From an uncultured Clostridiaceae bacterium (GTDB lineage Bacteria > Bacillota > Clostridia > Lachnospirales > Lachnospiraceae), in NCBI GenBank assembly GCA_946185495.1, contig CAMHJT010000010.1, positions 1 to 35,409 on the forward strand: a stretch of 35,409 bases of DNA. The letters run 5' to 3'. The notes below the pieces were generated by a model. The model saw only the letters and a list, made by a program, of their open reading frames with translations, made no database searches and was not told the origin of the DNA. Below are positions 14,326-22,449 of the stretch, one piece after another (position 1 is the first letter of the stretch; each line of letters starts with the position of its first letter). Made by a program: the position numbers and the translations under genes.

Positions 14326-16116
14326 TCATTCCTCCTGCCCCTCATCCGTCTTCGCCTGGGCAATATACCGGTTCACCATCTCCACATATTCGAGATTTTC
14401 CAGCCGGTTCATCTCCAGCGCTTCCTCCACGCTGATCCCATATCGTTCCTGCAGCGCAAGCTTCACCTGCTCAAAGGAATAATCCAGGTCACTCGTGATC
14501 CCCAGTTCTTCCGCTTCCGCATAATGCTCATAGTATTTATCCACGCCGCGCAGAAGGGAATCCAGGGCTTTCTCTTCCCTGTTCAGTTCCAGATTGTTCT
14601 GATAAGCTTCATACAGGCGTTCCACATACATCACGGTATAAATCCTGTCCTTCAGCTCTTCATCCTTTTCCTTTACCTCCACGCCGACAATCTCATCATA
14701 CGCGTTGCGGTATCTCTGGTTGGCAAAATATTTTGTCGCCTTCTCTATGGCCTGCACATAATTAAAATTATTACTTGCCAGGTAGAACAGCGCTGTTCCC
14801 CCAAGAAACAGTGAGAAAATAAACGCGACCACAGGTTTGTTCAGCTCCTTCTCCGGCTCCGCATTCGCTTTCTCCTCAGCCTTCCTTTTCGCCTTCTTCT
14901 CTGCCTTGATCCGTTTTTTCGCCTCAGCGGCTTCCTTCTTCGCTCCCTTGATCGCATCCTTCTGCTGCTTGGCAGCCTCAGCTTTTTCCGCCTTCTCTGC
15001 CTTTGCAGCTTCCTTCTTCGCTTTCTTCGCCGCCTTTTTGGCCTCTGCCGCCGCAAGCTCCTCCTCGCTGACGATATCATCCTCATCCGGTTCTCCGAAC
15101 AGGATCTCCATAAAGGATCTTTTCTTTTTCTTTCCCGACGGCTCATCCAGGGATCCCAGCGGCGTCATCTCTTCAAGGGCATCCTCTCCCTGCATCGCCA
15201 TGCCACTCTCGACCCCGGGCGGCGCTGCAGCCGATCCCTCAGCTCCACCGCCAGCCTCATCCATATCCAGCATGGCAAACATATCCTCCAGGTCATCCAT
15301 CCCGTCGCCGGACAAACCGTCAGATTGGGAAGAACCAGAATCGTCCTCCTGTATCTGTCCAAAATCCGCGAATCCGTCGAGCTCCTGCAGCCCACCGTTT
15401 TCCGCTTCCTGCTCCAGCGGATCAAAGCGGTCAGGCTCATCCTGCTTCTCCTTCTCCGAAGCCTTCTGAAGCTCCACCACAGGCTGCGTCCCTGCTTCTG
15501 CCCTGTCCGCCTCATCCAGCAGGCCATCCAGAAAGGAATCCGCGTCAAAATCAGATGCGTCAAGACTGCCCTCCTCTGTTGGCTCCTGCTGTTCCGGTTC
15601 AGGACGCTCCCAGCCCTTGTCCGGCTCTGTCGGCTGCGGATCTGTCACCGGCTGGTTCTGTTCCTTCTCCGGCTGCGCCATCTGCGGCATAGAACCCGGG
15701 CCGTCCTCTCCCGGCTCCTCATCATATAAGCGATCGATGTTCAGGTCCTTCTCGAAATCCATCAGCAGGTCATCCAGGTTGGCATCCCCCAGATCGTCCA
15801 GCTTTGTCATATCCAGATCATCAAAATCAATATCAGAAAAATCCAAATCGCCCATATCCAGATCCGCAATCTGGTCCAGATGATCGAGCTCCTCGATCTG
15901 ATCCTCCGAAAAATCAAGCTCAGCCTCATCCTCCAGAGAACCGGCATCCATCTCCAGATCCAGATTGAACGCGTCTGCCCTCGACTGGGCTACGGATTTC
16001 CTGCGTTTCTGTTTCTCACCCATGATCTGATGATCCAGTTCATCTTCAATTTTATGGTCGATCTCCTTGTCCAGCGAGATCTCATTCAACAGACTGTCAA
16101 GATAACTTTCATCCAT
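14326..16116 (-). CDS. Large acidic membrane-anchored protein of unknown function
   Basis: 596 residues from the ATG at 16116 (MDESYLDSLLNEISLDKEID; GAGGTG seven bases upstream); an upstream in-frame ATG is rejected. The first ~130 residues are dominated by Leu-Asp steps (DLDMGDLDFSDIDFDDLDM). A Gln/Glu/Asp/Pro-rich disordered part follows (140-330), then GEPDEDDIVSEEEL and a long Ala/Lys/Glu helix (about 340-430). One membrane helix (VVAFIFSLFLGGTALFYLA) follows, then a TPR-like helical C-terminus of ~150 residues ending near TDEGQEE. With no signal peptide, the acidic part should be cytoplasmic and the helical C-terminus outside. I recognise no family. It has its own good promoter. Confidence 0.8.
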   Translation of the reverse strand: MDESYLDSLLNEISLDKEIDHKIEDELDHQIMGEKQKRRKSVAQSRADAFNLDLEMDAGSLEDEAELDFSEDQIEELDHLDQIADLDMGDLDFSDIDFDDLDMTKLDDLGDANLDDLLMDFEKDLNIDRLYDEEPGEDGPGSMPQMAQPEKEQNQPVTDPQPTEPDKGWERPEPEQQEPTEEGSLDASDFDADSFLDGLLDEADRAEAGTQPVVELQKASEKEKQDEPDRFDPLEQEAENGGLQELDGFADFGQIQEDDSGSSQSDGLSGDGMDDLEDMFAMLDMDEAGGGAEGSAAAPPGVESGMAMQGEDALEEMTPLGSLDEPSGKKKKRSFMEILFGEPDEDDIVSEEELAAAEAKKAAKKAKKEAAKAEKAEKAEAAKQQKDAIKGAKKEAAEAKKRIKAEKKAKRKAEEKANAEPEKELNKPVVAFIFSLFLGGTALFYLASNNFNYVQAIEKATKYFANQRYRNAYDEIVGVEVKEKDEELKDRIYTVMYVERLYEAYQNNLELNREEKALDSLLRGVDKYYEHYAEAEELGITSDLDYSFEQVKLALQERYGISVEEALEMNRLENLEYVEMVNRYIAQAKTDEGQEE

Positions 16117-16163
16117 CCTAGCACCTCGTAAGCTACTTACATCAAATAATTGCAAACAAAGCT

Positions 16164-16192
16164 ATTGTACCATACCTTTCGAATTTTAACAA
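16164..16192 (-). promoter_or_regulatory. Sigma-A promoter for the acidic protein-hisH-hisF-GNAT operon
   Basis: On the minus strand TTGTTA (16187-16192), a 17-bp spacer, then TACAAT (16164-16169). Start expected about 40 bases before the ATG at 16116. Confidence 0.7.
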
Positions 16193-16209
16193 GAAGATAT
16201 AAAAGGGAC

Positions 16210-16238
16210 TTGCTTTTTGCTGATTTTTATTATATAGT
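16210..16238 (+). promoter_or_regulatory. Probable promoter of the DUF6465 gene
   Basis: TTGCTT (16210-16215), a 17-bp spacer, then TATAGT (16233-16238). AAAAGGAGG follows at about 16255-16263. The -10 match is moderate. Confidence 0.5.
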
Positions 16239-16271
16239 AGTGTTTAATAAATCAAAAGGAGGATTTTAACA

Positions 16272-16472
16272 GTGAAGTCTACTTTATATGTTGAATATCA
16301 GGAAAAGCAACTCGACGAGAAGGATATTATCGCCAAGGCGAAGAAGCTGTGGACCGACAGCGGCAAAAAGGCTGCTGATCTTGTTTCCCTTCAGGTATAT
16401 ATCAAGCCGGAAGAGAATATGGTATACTGTGTATATAATGATGACATCAAGGATGAGTTTGCATTGGATTGA
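16272..16472 (+). CDS. Small DUF6465 family protein
   Basis: 66 residues, starting with GTG at 16272, about nine bases after AAAAGGAGG. The sequence STLYVEYQEKQLDEKDIIA...VSLQVYIKPEENMVYCVYND matches DUF6465, a short cytoplasmic protein common in Lachnospiraceae with no known role. It is a single-gene unit running against its neighbours, between its own promoter and a strong terminator, which suggests independent and possibly high expression. Confidence 0.8.
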   Translation: MKSTLYVEYQEKQLDEKDIIAKAKKLWTDSGKKAADLVSLQVYIKPEENMVYCVYNDDIKDEFALD

Positions 16473-16501
16473 TCCATATGATCTGCAATCATTATTATAC
16501 A

Positions 16502-16531
16502 AAAAAGGACTGCTTTTCGCAGTCCTTTTTG
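16502..16531. terminator. Bidirectional terminator between the DUF6465 gene and cheV
   Basis: AAAAAGGACTGC and GCAGTCCTTTTT form a perfect 12-bp stem with a TTTTC loop. T-rich arms on both strands let it serve both converging genes. Confidence 0.9.
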
Positions 16532-16594
16532 CATTATGTATGAAATCCGGATGATAAACTGATCCGCCTGTCAACTGATATATCTTATCGGTAT

Positions 16595-17506
16595 TCACAC
16601 GCCGTTTTCCTGTATAAGCTTATCAATGCAGGACACCAGCTTGAAGATCTCAGGCTTGGAAACCTGGGCGTCAGCTCCTAACCGCTCACCCTTCCTCCTC
16701 ATATCCTCATTGATCAGCGATGAAAATACAATAATCGGCAGATGCTTCAGCGCCTCGTCAGACCGAATCAGACGAACAAGCCTGTGTCCATCCATCTGCG
16801 GCATCTCAATATCCGTGATCACGCACTTTACGCCGTAATCCACACCGTTATTCTTCTTCAGCTCCTGCAGCTTATCCCATGCCTCCTGTCCGTTCGCGTA
16901 TACCTTCAGATTCGTATAACCCGCCTTCGTGAGCGCATCGCTTACCAGCTTCTGCAGCATCGGCGAATCCTCAGCGATGATGATCGGAACCTCATTCCTC
17001 TCACGTTCACCAAGCTCCTTCAGTTCCGACATACGAAGGCTTGTATCCGGACAGATTTCCTCCACGATCCGCTCAAAATCAAGCACGATGATCAGAGAAT
17101 CGGTCTTCTTGATGATACCGGTCGCCACGCCTGCTCCGGGGGCATTCACAGTTGCATCCGGCTTCACGATATCCGACCATGAAACCCTGTGGATTCCAAG
17201 CACCTGCTCCACATCAAACGCAATATTCAGGTTATTAAAATTCGTCACAATGAGCATGTTGTTCCTGACATCCGCTTTCGAGGTAAACCCAAGCGCCTTC
17301 ACAAGATTGATCACCGTAATGATCGTCTCCCTCGGCATAAAAATGCCTTCAATACATTGATGTGAATTAGGAATGGGAGTAATCGTAGTCATGGGCAGGA
17401 TCTCGCGAACCTTGGCAACGTTGATGCCATAATGGTTGTCCGCAATCGTAAATTCCAGCACCTCCAGCTCATTCGTACCGCTCTCCAATAAAATATTTGT
17501 ATCCAT
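16595..17506 (-). CDS. cheV: Chemotaxis adaptor CheV (CheW domain plus receiver)
   Basis: 303 residues. The N-terminal CheW-like domain (about 12-160: VLEFTIADNHYGINVAKVREIL, GIFMPRETIITVINL, VEQVLGIHRVSW) couples chemoreceptors to CheA. The C-terminal receiver (about 175-300) has acidic residues in IIAEDSPMLQKL, the phospho-acceptor Asp in CVITDIEMPQMDG, and a Lys in VSKPEIF. CheV adapts receptor signalling through phosphorylation. It lies 15 bases after the lipoprotein gene, whose stop overlaps the AAGGGGG ribosome site, so the two share a transcript. No other chemotaxis genes are here. Confidence 0.95.
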   Translation of the reverse strand: MDTNILLESGTNELEVLEFTIADNHYGINVAKVREILPMTTITPIPNSHQCIEGIFMPRETIITVINLVKALGFTSKADVRNNMLIVTNFNNLNIAFDVEQVLGIHRVSWSDIVKPDATVNAPGAGVATGIIKKTDSLIIVLDFERIVEEICPDTSLRMSELKELGERERNEVPIIIAEDSPMLQKLVSDALTKAGYTNLKVYANGQEAWDKLQELKKNNGVDYGVKCVITDIEMPQMDGHRLVRLIRSDEALKHLPIIVFSSLINEDMRRKGERLGADAQVSKPEIFKLVSCIDKLIQENGV

Positions 17507-17521
17507 ATAACAATAACCCCC

Positions 17522-18244
17522 TTATATAATATTGATCAAATAACTCTCATCGTTATACTGCACCCGAAGCGCCATATTGCCGGATGCCTCCTCACCCACC
17601 TGAAAGACCAGGACTGCCTCCTCCGATGCCCCGCCCTCCAGGGTTGTATCCAGAGTTCCCAGGTCATCCGGAAGGATCGTCAGCATTGACGAAGCCATGC
17701 CTCCGTCATAGGACAGGCTGTAGCGTACATCCTGATTCATCAGAGAAACAGAAACTGTATCCTTCCCTGTATTTTTTATCCGGAAACGAAGCACCAAAAG
17801 CTTCCTGCCTTCATCCGCCTCCACAACAGCCATGCTCTGCTCCGGATACCTGTCAGCCAGCAGATAATCCTTCACCGTAATTGAAACTCCATCAAGTCCC
17901 AGCGCGCCGGCAAGATCCCCATCTCCAGCCGCCTCATGATCTGTAACCTTCTCCGCCCGGTCTTCCTTTCCGCCCTTTTTCTTTGCCTCAGTCGTCAGCT
18001 TTTCCGTGGCAGGCTGCGGGGAATCCTCTTTCTCTGACGCCTCCTTCTCCGCCTGCTCAGCCGCCTGCTTGTCGCCATCTATAATGCGGTCTGTATAATT
18101 CTGGTCATATTTTAACAGCAGATCCGCGGCATATTCCGCAATCAGCGCAGACTCCTCTTCTGTCAGATCCATCACCTCACCGCATCCTGTCACGCCGGCT
18201 GCGCATAGACATAGCAATGCAATGGTCAAAAATCTCTTCGACAT
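17522..18244 (-). CDS. Lipoprotein of unknown function
   Basis: 240 residues from ATG at 18244; GAGGAG sits five bases upstream, which fits this start better than the GTG two codons earlier. The lipobox is GVTGC after a hydrophobic signal (RFLTIALLCLCAA). A charged, disordered linker (about 60-110) leads to an Ig-like beta domain (VSITVKDYLLADRYPEQSMAVVEADE, LLVLRFRIKNTGKDTVSVSL) like DUF4352-type lipoproteins. It would sit on the outside of the membrane. Sharing a transcript with cheV may hint at a sensory role, but no receptor domain is present. Confidence 0.78.
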   Translation of the reverse strand: MSKRFLTIALLCLCAAGVTGCGEVMDLTEEESALIAEYAADLLLKYDQNYTDRIIDGDKQAAEQAEKEASEKEDSPQPATEKLTTEAKKKGGKEDRAEKVTDHEAAGDGDLAGALGLDGVSITVKDYLLADRYPEQSMAVVEADEGRKLLVLRFRIKNTGKDTVSVSLMNQDVRYSLSYDGGMASSMLTILPDDLGTLDTTLEGGASEEAVLVFQVGEEASGNMALRVQYNDESYLINII

Positions 18245-18281
18245 ACGCACTCCTCAATTCCAAATCAAATATGCTGTTTCT

Positions 18282-18310
18282 ATTCTACCATGAAATCCGT
18301 GATTCTTCAA
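18282..18310 (-). promoter_or_regulatory. Sigma-A promoter for the lipoprotein-cheV operon
   Basis: On the minus strand TTGAAG (18305-18310), a 17-bp spacer, then TAGAAT (18282-18287), about 38 bases before the ATG at 18244. Confidence 0.65.
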
Positions 18311-18336
18311 CAGTTTTCGTATCTGTTCAGCAGGTG

Positions 18337-18388
18337 CAAAAACAGACCCGCAGCGGGTGAAGCGTAACTATCTCAGCTCACCCGCTGC
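18337..18388 (-). terminator. Terminator of the two-component operon
   Basis: TCACCCGCTG (18378-18387) and CAGCGGGTGA (18351-18360) form a 10-bp GC-rich stem. On the minus strand it is followed by CGGGTCTGTTTTTGC. It lies 60 bases past the kinase stop. Confidence 0.7.
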
Positions 18389-18448
18389 ACGGCTTAATAT
18401 ACTGGTCCGGCACGGTCTGCTAAACATGCTCACCTGCTTAAACAGTTA

Positions 18449-19759
18449 CTAATATTCATCACTGTTATTATGGTTTGCCAGTTCCAGCTCGAAATAGAAT
18501 GCCACGCCGTTTTCACGATTTTCCGCTCCATATTTCTGGCCATGCAGCTTCATGGTCGCGGCCACAATGGACAGGCCGATCCCGCTTCCCCCATACTCCC
18601 TGGTTCTGGCCTTGTCGACCTTATAGAATTTAATCCAGATTTTAGAAAGCTCATCCTCCGGAATCGGATTGCCCTCGTTAAATACATAGATCCGCAGCAG
18701 TTTTCCCATCTCCTGCATGGAAATGACAACATTTCCCCCTTCCGGCGCATAATGAATGGCGTTTGTCAGATAGTTGGTATAGACCTCCTCCAGCATAAAC
18801 TCATCACCCCATACATACACAGGCTCCTTATAATTAAAATGCAGCCGGATATGATTCTGCTGGAGCAGAATATCGGATGACGCGTTGATATTGCGCATCA
18901 GCTCCACGATATCAAAGCGCTCAAAGTTCAGCCTGTTGGTTCCAAACTCCAGTTCATTGAGCGCAAGCAGCTTCTTTACCATCGTGTTCATGCGGTCCGC
19001 CTCATCCATGATCACCTCACAGTAGAAATCCTTGCTCTCCGGATCCTCCGAGACATTTTCCTTAAGGCCCTCCGCATACCCTTGAATCAGGGCAATCGGC
19101 GTCTTTAGCTCATGGGACACATGGGAGAGGAATTCCTTCCTCATCTCGTCAATCTGTGTCTTCTCCTCAATATCCTTTTTAAGCTCCGCGTTGGCCGCCT
19201 TCAGCTCTGAGATCGTGGTCTCCAGCTCCTCTGACATGGAATTGATGCTGCTGCCCAACTCACCGATCTCATCTCTTCTCCTGACCGACACCTTGGCGTC
19301 AAAATCAAGCTGCGACATCCGCCTCGCAACCACCGCCATCTCCCGGATCGGCTTCACATATGTGCTGCTGGCAAAAAACATGGCTACACACCCGATGAGA
19401 ATCGCCAGCGCTCCCACATAGGAATACAGCATAATGGTGGCGTTGATGCTCTCATTGAATCTGGACACTGAAGACCGCAGCGTGATCAGGCTTCCGTCAT
19501 CCAGCATGCCCACAAGGTCATAAAAGCTGGAATCCATCTGTACATCATAATTCTGCCTAAAATAGTAAAACCCTTTCCCGTCCCCGTCCGTGGTTGTACG
19601 CCTGCCATCCTCTGATTTCCCGTCCAGCAGGCTGGCAATGGCCTGCATGCTCTCCCACATTTTCGTCTGTTCATTGGTGGTGCTGTAAACCATATTCCCG
19701 GTTGTATAGACAAATATATTGATCTCGCTCTTGGCCGCAAGACCGGACAGCTGCATCAT
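18449..19759 (-). CDS. Sensor histidine kinase, body missing its first membrane helix in this frame
   Basis: 436 residues: remainder of an extracellular sensor part (1-120), membrane helix (about 121-145, YVGALAILIGCVAMFF), HAMP (145-200), coiled coil, dimerisation box with the phospho-acceptor His in FLSHVSHELKTPIALIQGY, and an ATPase domain with N-box (YTNYLTNAIHYAPEGG), F-box and GGSGIGLSIV. It should phosphorylate the OmpR-type regulator encoded just upstream. The first membrane helix is in a separate frame at 19756-19944, joined by an ATGA overlap. Without it the extracellular part would have no export signal. Either a frameshift/deletion has broken the gene or two coupled polypeptides are made. 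Confidence 0.85.
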   Translation of the reverse strand: MMQLSGLAAKSEINIFVYTTGNMVYSTTNEQTKMWESMQAIASLLDGKSEDGRRTTTDGDGKGFYYFRQNYDVQMDSSFYDLVGMLDDGSLITLRSSVSRFNESINATIMLYSYVGALAILIGCVAMFFASSTYVKPIREMAVVARRMSQLDFDAKVSVRRRDEIGELGSSINSMSEELETTISELKAANAELKKDIEEKTQIDEMRKEFLSHVSHELKTPIALIQGYAEGLKENVSEDPESKDFYCEVIMDEADRMNTMVKKLLALNELEFGTNRLNFERFDIVELMRNINASSDILLQQNHIRLHFNYKEPVYVWGDEFMLEEVYTNYLTNAIHYAPEGGNVVISMQEMGKLLRIYVFNEGNPIPEDELSKIWIKFYKVDKARTREYGGSGIGLSIVAATMKLHGQKYGAENRENGVAFYFELELANHNNSDEY

Positions 19760-19944
19760 GACGCAGAGAAAATGGAATTAATGGACGTATACATATTCTC
19801 CATCCGCCGCTCCAGCCTGCCCCGGAAATATTTCTTTACGCTTAAACGGGTAATGGCCAGAGACCCGAAAACTGTCAGCGTCATCAGAATCATCAGCATC
19901 ATCGTCATCTTCAATTGTAATGAGCGTTTGAATCGTCGAGCCAT
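19756..19944 (-). CDS. N-terminal membrane-helix fragment of the histidine kinase
   Basis: 62 residues: basic start (MARRFKRSLQLK), one membrane helix (MTMMLMILMTLTVFGSLAI), then RLSVKKYFRGRLERRMENMYTSINSIFSAS and TGA. This is the normal start of a two-helix sensor kinase. It begins one base after the response regulator stop. Its stop overlaps the ATG of the kinase body as ATGA. It is most simply the front end of the same gene, cut off by a change of frame near 19756-19760. Confidence 0.75.
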   Translation of the reverse strand: MARRFKRSLQLKMTMMLMILMTLTVFGSLAITRLSVKKYFRGRLERRMENMYTSINSIFSAS

Positions 19945-19945
19945 G

Positions 19946-20629
19946 CTATTCCTCTTCTATATTAAACTTATATCCCATGCCCCATATGGTCTTAATATAG
20001 TTGCCGCAATCTCCCAGCTTGCTCCTCAGCTTCTTCACATGGGTATCGATCGTCCTTGCATCCCCGAAATAATCATAATTCCATACATTGTTGAGAATCT
20101 TCTCCCTGGACAGCGCCACGCCCTGATTCACAACAAAATAATTCAACAGCTCAAATTCCTTAAAGCTCAGCTCCACATTCTTCCCCTTCACCTTCACGGT
20201 ATGGGCAGAGATATCCAGCTCGATCTCGCCGGCCCTAAGAACCTCCTCCTGCAACGCCCCTGAGGTTCTTCGAAGGATCGCCTCTACCCTTGCCACCAGG
20301 ATCTTGGGACTGAAGGGCTTGGAAATATACTCATCCACGCCAAGCTCAAACCCGAGCAGCTCATCCCGTTCATCCGATTTTGCCGTCAGCATGATGATCG
20401 GCACCTGTGAAAACTGGCGGATCTCCTTACAAGCCTGCCACCCGTCCATCTTCGGCATCATGATATCCAGAATAATCAGCGCAATATCCTTGTGCTCGAG
20501 AAATGTATCCACAGCTTCCTCGCCATTCGAGGCTTCCAGAACAGTATAATCCTTCTTGATCAAAAAATCCTTTACCAGCTTTCTCATGCGGCTTTCATCG
20601 TCTACAACCAATATCTTAATCTGACTCAT
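19946..20629 (-). CDS. OmpR/PhoB-family response regulator
   Basis: 227 residues. Receiver domain (1-120): acidic pair in ILVVDDESRMRKL, phospho-acceptor Asp in LIILDIMMPKMDGW, Thr in PIIMLTAKSD, Lys in YISKPFSPK. Winged-helix DNA-binding domain (130-227): LSFKEFELLNYFVVNQGVALSR and the recognition helix DARTIDTHVKKLRSKLG. Start ATG has GAGG nine bases upstream. It is the first gene of the two-component operon, followed one base later by the kinase start. The signal it answers is unknown. Confidence 0.95.
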   Translation of the reverse strand: MSQIKILVVDDESRMRKLVKDFLIKKDYTVLEASNGEEAVDTFLEHKDIALIILDIMMPKMDGWQACKEIRQFSQVPIIMLTAKSDERDELLGFELGVDEYISKPFSPKILVARVEAILRRTSGALQEEVLRAGEIELDISAHTVKVKGKNVELSFKEFELLNYFVVNQGVALSREKILNNVWNYDYFGDARTIDTHVKKLRSKLGDCGNYIKTIWGMGYKFNIEEE

Positions 20630-20672
20630 CCTTCGACCTCCTGTATCGCCTGACTCTGCTCATAAATTAATA

Positions 20673-20700
20673 AAGAGACAGTCACCTGCCTCTTATTATA
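20673..20700 (-). promoter_or_regulatory. -10 box plus 5' stem-loop before the response regulator
   Basis: TATAAT on the minus strand (20695-20700) is followed at once by a hairpin (20673-20694; 9-bp stem with one G-T pair, loop of four). No good -35 is seen, which fits an activator-dependent promoter, possibly autoregulated. The hairpin could also be a weak terminator of the gene upstream. Confidence 0.45.
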
Positions 20701-20726
20701 TCCGCAAATTATGATGGAACTGTGAC

Positions 20727-21272
20727 CTAATGGAGATTTAATTGGTCCTCCTTTTCCTTCACGGCCTTCTCCCTCTGCTCCAGCTCCTCCTGCCAGGCCG
20801 CGTATTTGTTCAGCACCTTATTCTCTGTATTGATATATCCCACATTCGGATTCACCGCCGCGAGCACAAACATGGCAAGCACCATAAAGGCCAGTGCCGC
20901 GACCACGATGGACATTCGCTTTTTCGTGAGCATCATCTCCTCAAGCTTTGTCTCCATTGCGCCCCTGTTCAGTTCATTTACCCTGTCGTAATCCATCCTT
21001 CTCGGCAGCAGGATCGTCAAAAGCTGCTCCTCCTCGTACCCGAATTCATCGATTAACCTGCGCCGCATCTCATGCAGAAAGCTGTATCCTACCATAGTCT
21101 GAAACATCTTCCTCTCTATCATCTTCGTATACAGCTCGTATAGCGCCCTGCCATCTCCCTGCGGCAGCTTCTGCCGGATCACCTCTATGCTGGCTTTCTC
21201 CTTCTGCGCGATCTGCGCCTCCTTTTCGCTCGGAAACACAAACCCATCTACCATCAATGCTTTCGTATTCAT
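20727..21272 (-). CDS. Hypothetical membrane-anchored protein with C-terminal coiled coil
   Basis: 181 residues from ATG at 21272, which has GGACGAGG upstream; the longer reading frame would need a TTG start. Residues 1-115 are helical and charged (EKEAQIAQKEKASIEVIRQKL, LHEMRRRLIDEFGYEEEQL). One membrane helix follows (about 120-140, MSIVVAALAFMVLAMFVLAAV), then a short heptad-like end (YAAWQEELEQREKAVKEKEDQL). No family recognised. It starts 48 bases after acylphosphatase on the same strand. Confidence 0.72.
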   Translation of the reverse strand: MNTKALMVDGFVFPSEKEAQIAQKEKASIEVIRQKLPQGDGRALYELYTKMIERKMFQTMVGYSFLHEMRRRLIDEFGYEEEQLLTILLPRRMDYDRVNELNRGAMETKLEEMMLTKKRMSIVVAALAFMVLAMFVLAAVNPNVGYINTENKVLNKYAAWQEELEQREKAVKEKEDQLNLH

Positions 21273-21320
21273 CTGCCCATACCTCGTCCCATACTCCTGC
21301 AATGTCTGTCTTCCTGCACG

Positions 21321-21590
21321 TCACTCTATCGTAAACTCCCGTTCATCCAGCTGAACCTCCATGTCATATCGATCAATTCCATGAATCTCAATAAACGAGC
21401 CAGATTCCACCTTTCCCAGAAACTCATGCACCGCATCCGCATCCCCCTGAAGCTCCAGCTCAACTCTTCCATCCCACAGGTTTTTCACATAGCCTGTGAC
21501 GCCGAGCGCCTGCGCCGTATAATAAGAGCGGTACCGGAATCCGACGCCCTGAACCCTGCCGCTGATATAATAATGCTCTCTGATCATCAT
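21321..21590 (-). CDS. acyP: Acylphosphatase
   Basis: About 89 residues. The phosphate-binding loop SGRVQGVGFR with catalytic Arg, and the catalytic Asn in GYVKNLWDGRVELELQGD, are the signature of the family, which hydrolyses carboxyl-phosphate bonds in small molecules such as acetyl phosphate. The ATG at 21590 or 21587 is preferred over a TTG four codons earlier. The next gene starts 48 bases downstream. No clear promoter was found in 21591-21830, which otherwise holds nothing recognisable. Confidence 0.92.
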   Translation of the reverse strand: MMIREHYYISGRVQGVGFRYRSYYTAQALGVTGYVKNLWDGRVELELQGDADAVHEFLGKVESGSFIEIHGIDRYDMEVQLDEREFTIE

Positions 21591-21830
21591 ATTCCAACAC
21601 AATCTTCCAATTCTATACTATCCATCAACAAGCAACTCTTTCTTCTGTATTCTCCCAGCAACTATACTTTCCCAGTGTATCACAAAGCCTGCGGTTTTTC
21701 AAGCAGAATACGCTCACTATCATGCCTGAAGCAAACGTCATTTCTGAATAATAAACCATTAACAAGCAATGCAGCTTTGGATATACTTTCAACTGCAGGA
21801 GCATGGATAATAAATTGAGGGATTCTGAAA

Positions 21831-22395
21831 ATGAAAAAAAGATTTATATTAGGTATGGCAGCGATTTTGATAACGGGCTGGTTGATTTGGGACAATTGCC
21901 GAATCTGTGTGACGCATTATTCTGTACAAAATCACACATTACCAAACTCATTTGATGGATTTACAATTGTATAGGTTTCCGATTTGCATAATGCAGAATT
22001 TGGCAAAAATCAAAACCGCTTAATAGCGAAAACACAAGATGAAAAACCAGATATGATTGCAATCACTGGCGATTTAATTGATAGGAATCATACAAATATT
22101 GATGCAGCCATACAGTTTGTGAAGGAAGCTAAAAGTATTGCGCCAATTTATTACGTGATGTGTATTAAGCGGCCATGCGCATGGCGGACAAATCCGAATA
22201 CCATTGATCGGAGGAGTATATGCACCTGATCAAGGATTATTATCAAAGTATACGGCGGGAATATTTCAAATGAAGAATACACAGATGATCGTCAGCCGGG
22301 GTCTTGGTGAAAGTGTCATTCCCATTCGTGTAAATAACTGTCCGGAATTGGTCGTTGTGAAGTGTCATGCCGGTAAAAACAAGGTGCGAAAATGA
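21831..22395 (+). pseudogene. Decayed metallophosphoesterase (YkuE-like) gene
   Basis: ATG at 21831 follows TTGAGGGA and reads a membrane anchor (RFILGMAAILITGWLIW). Codon 48 (21972-21974) is TAG. In the same frame the family's VSDLHNAEFG and AITGDLIDR motifs follow. After IYYV (ending 22157) the match stops. It resumes at about 22177 in another frame with [20 protein letters not shown] and runs to [26 protein letters not shown]. So the gene has a nonsense codon (CAG to TAG is the likely change) and a frame-shifting internal deletion that removed the GNHE part. Base composition is more AT-rich than the neighbours, which may mean it was acquired. The product would have been a membrane-anchored phosphoesterase. 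Confidence 0.85.
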
Positions 22396-22442
22396 ATGAA
22401 GCTGTATCAACAATTTCTGTATTACCATTTCCGCACCTTTTT
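22381..22442. terminator. Bidirectional terminator between the pseudogene and the HAD gene
   Basis: AAGGTGCGAAAATG (22381-22394) pairs with CATTTCCGCACCTT (22426-22439) with one mismatch. T-runs lie outside both arms. It ends eight bases before the HAD stop codon. Confidence 0.65.
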
Positions 22443-22449
22443 GACACTT

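Noticed and set aside
14837-15469. 210-codon Ser/Phe/Ala-rich plus-strand frame
   Set aside because: It is the complement of the Glu/Lys/Ala-rich part of the acidic membrane protein; low complexity and no ribosome site.
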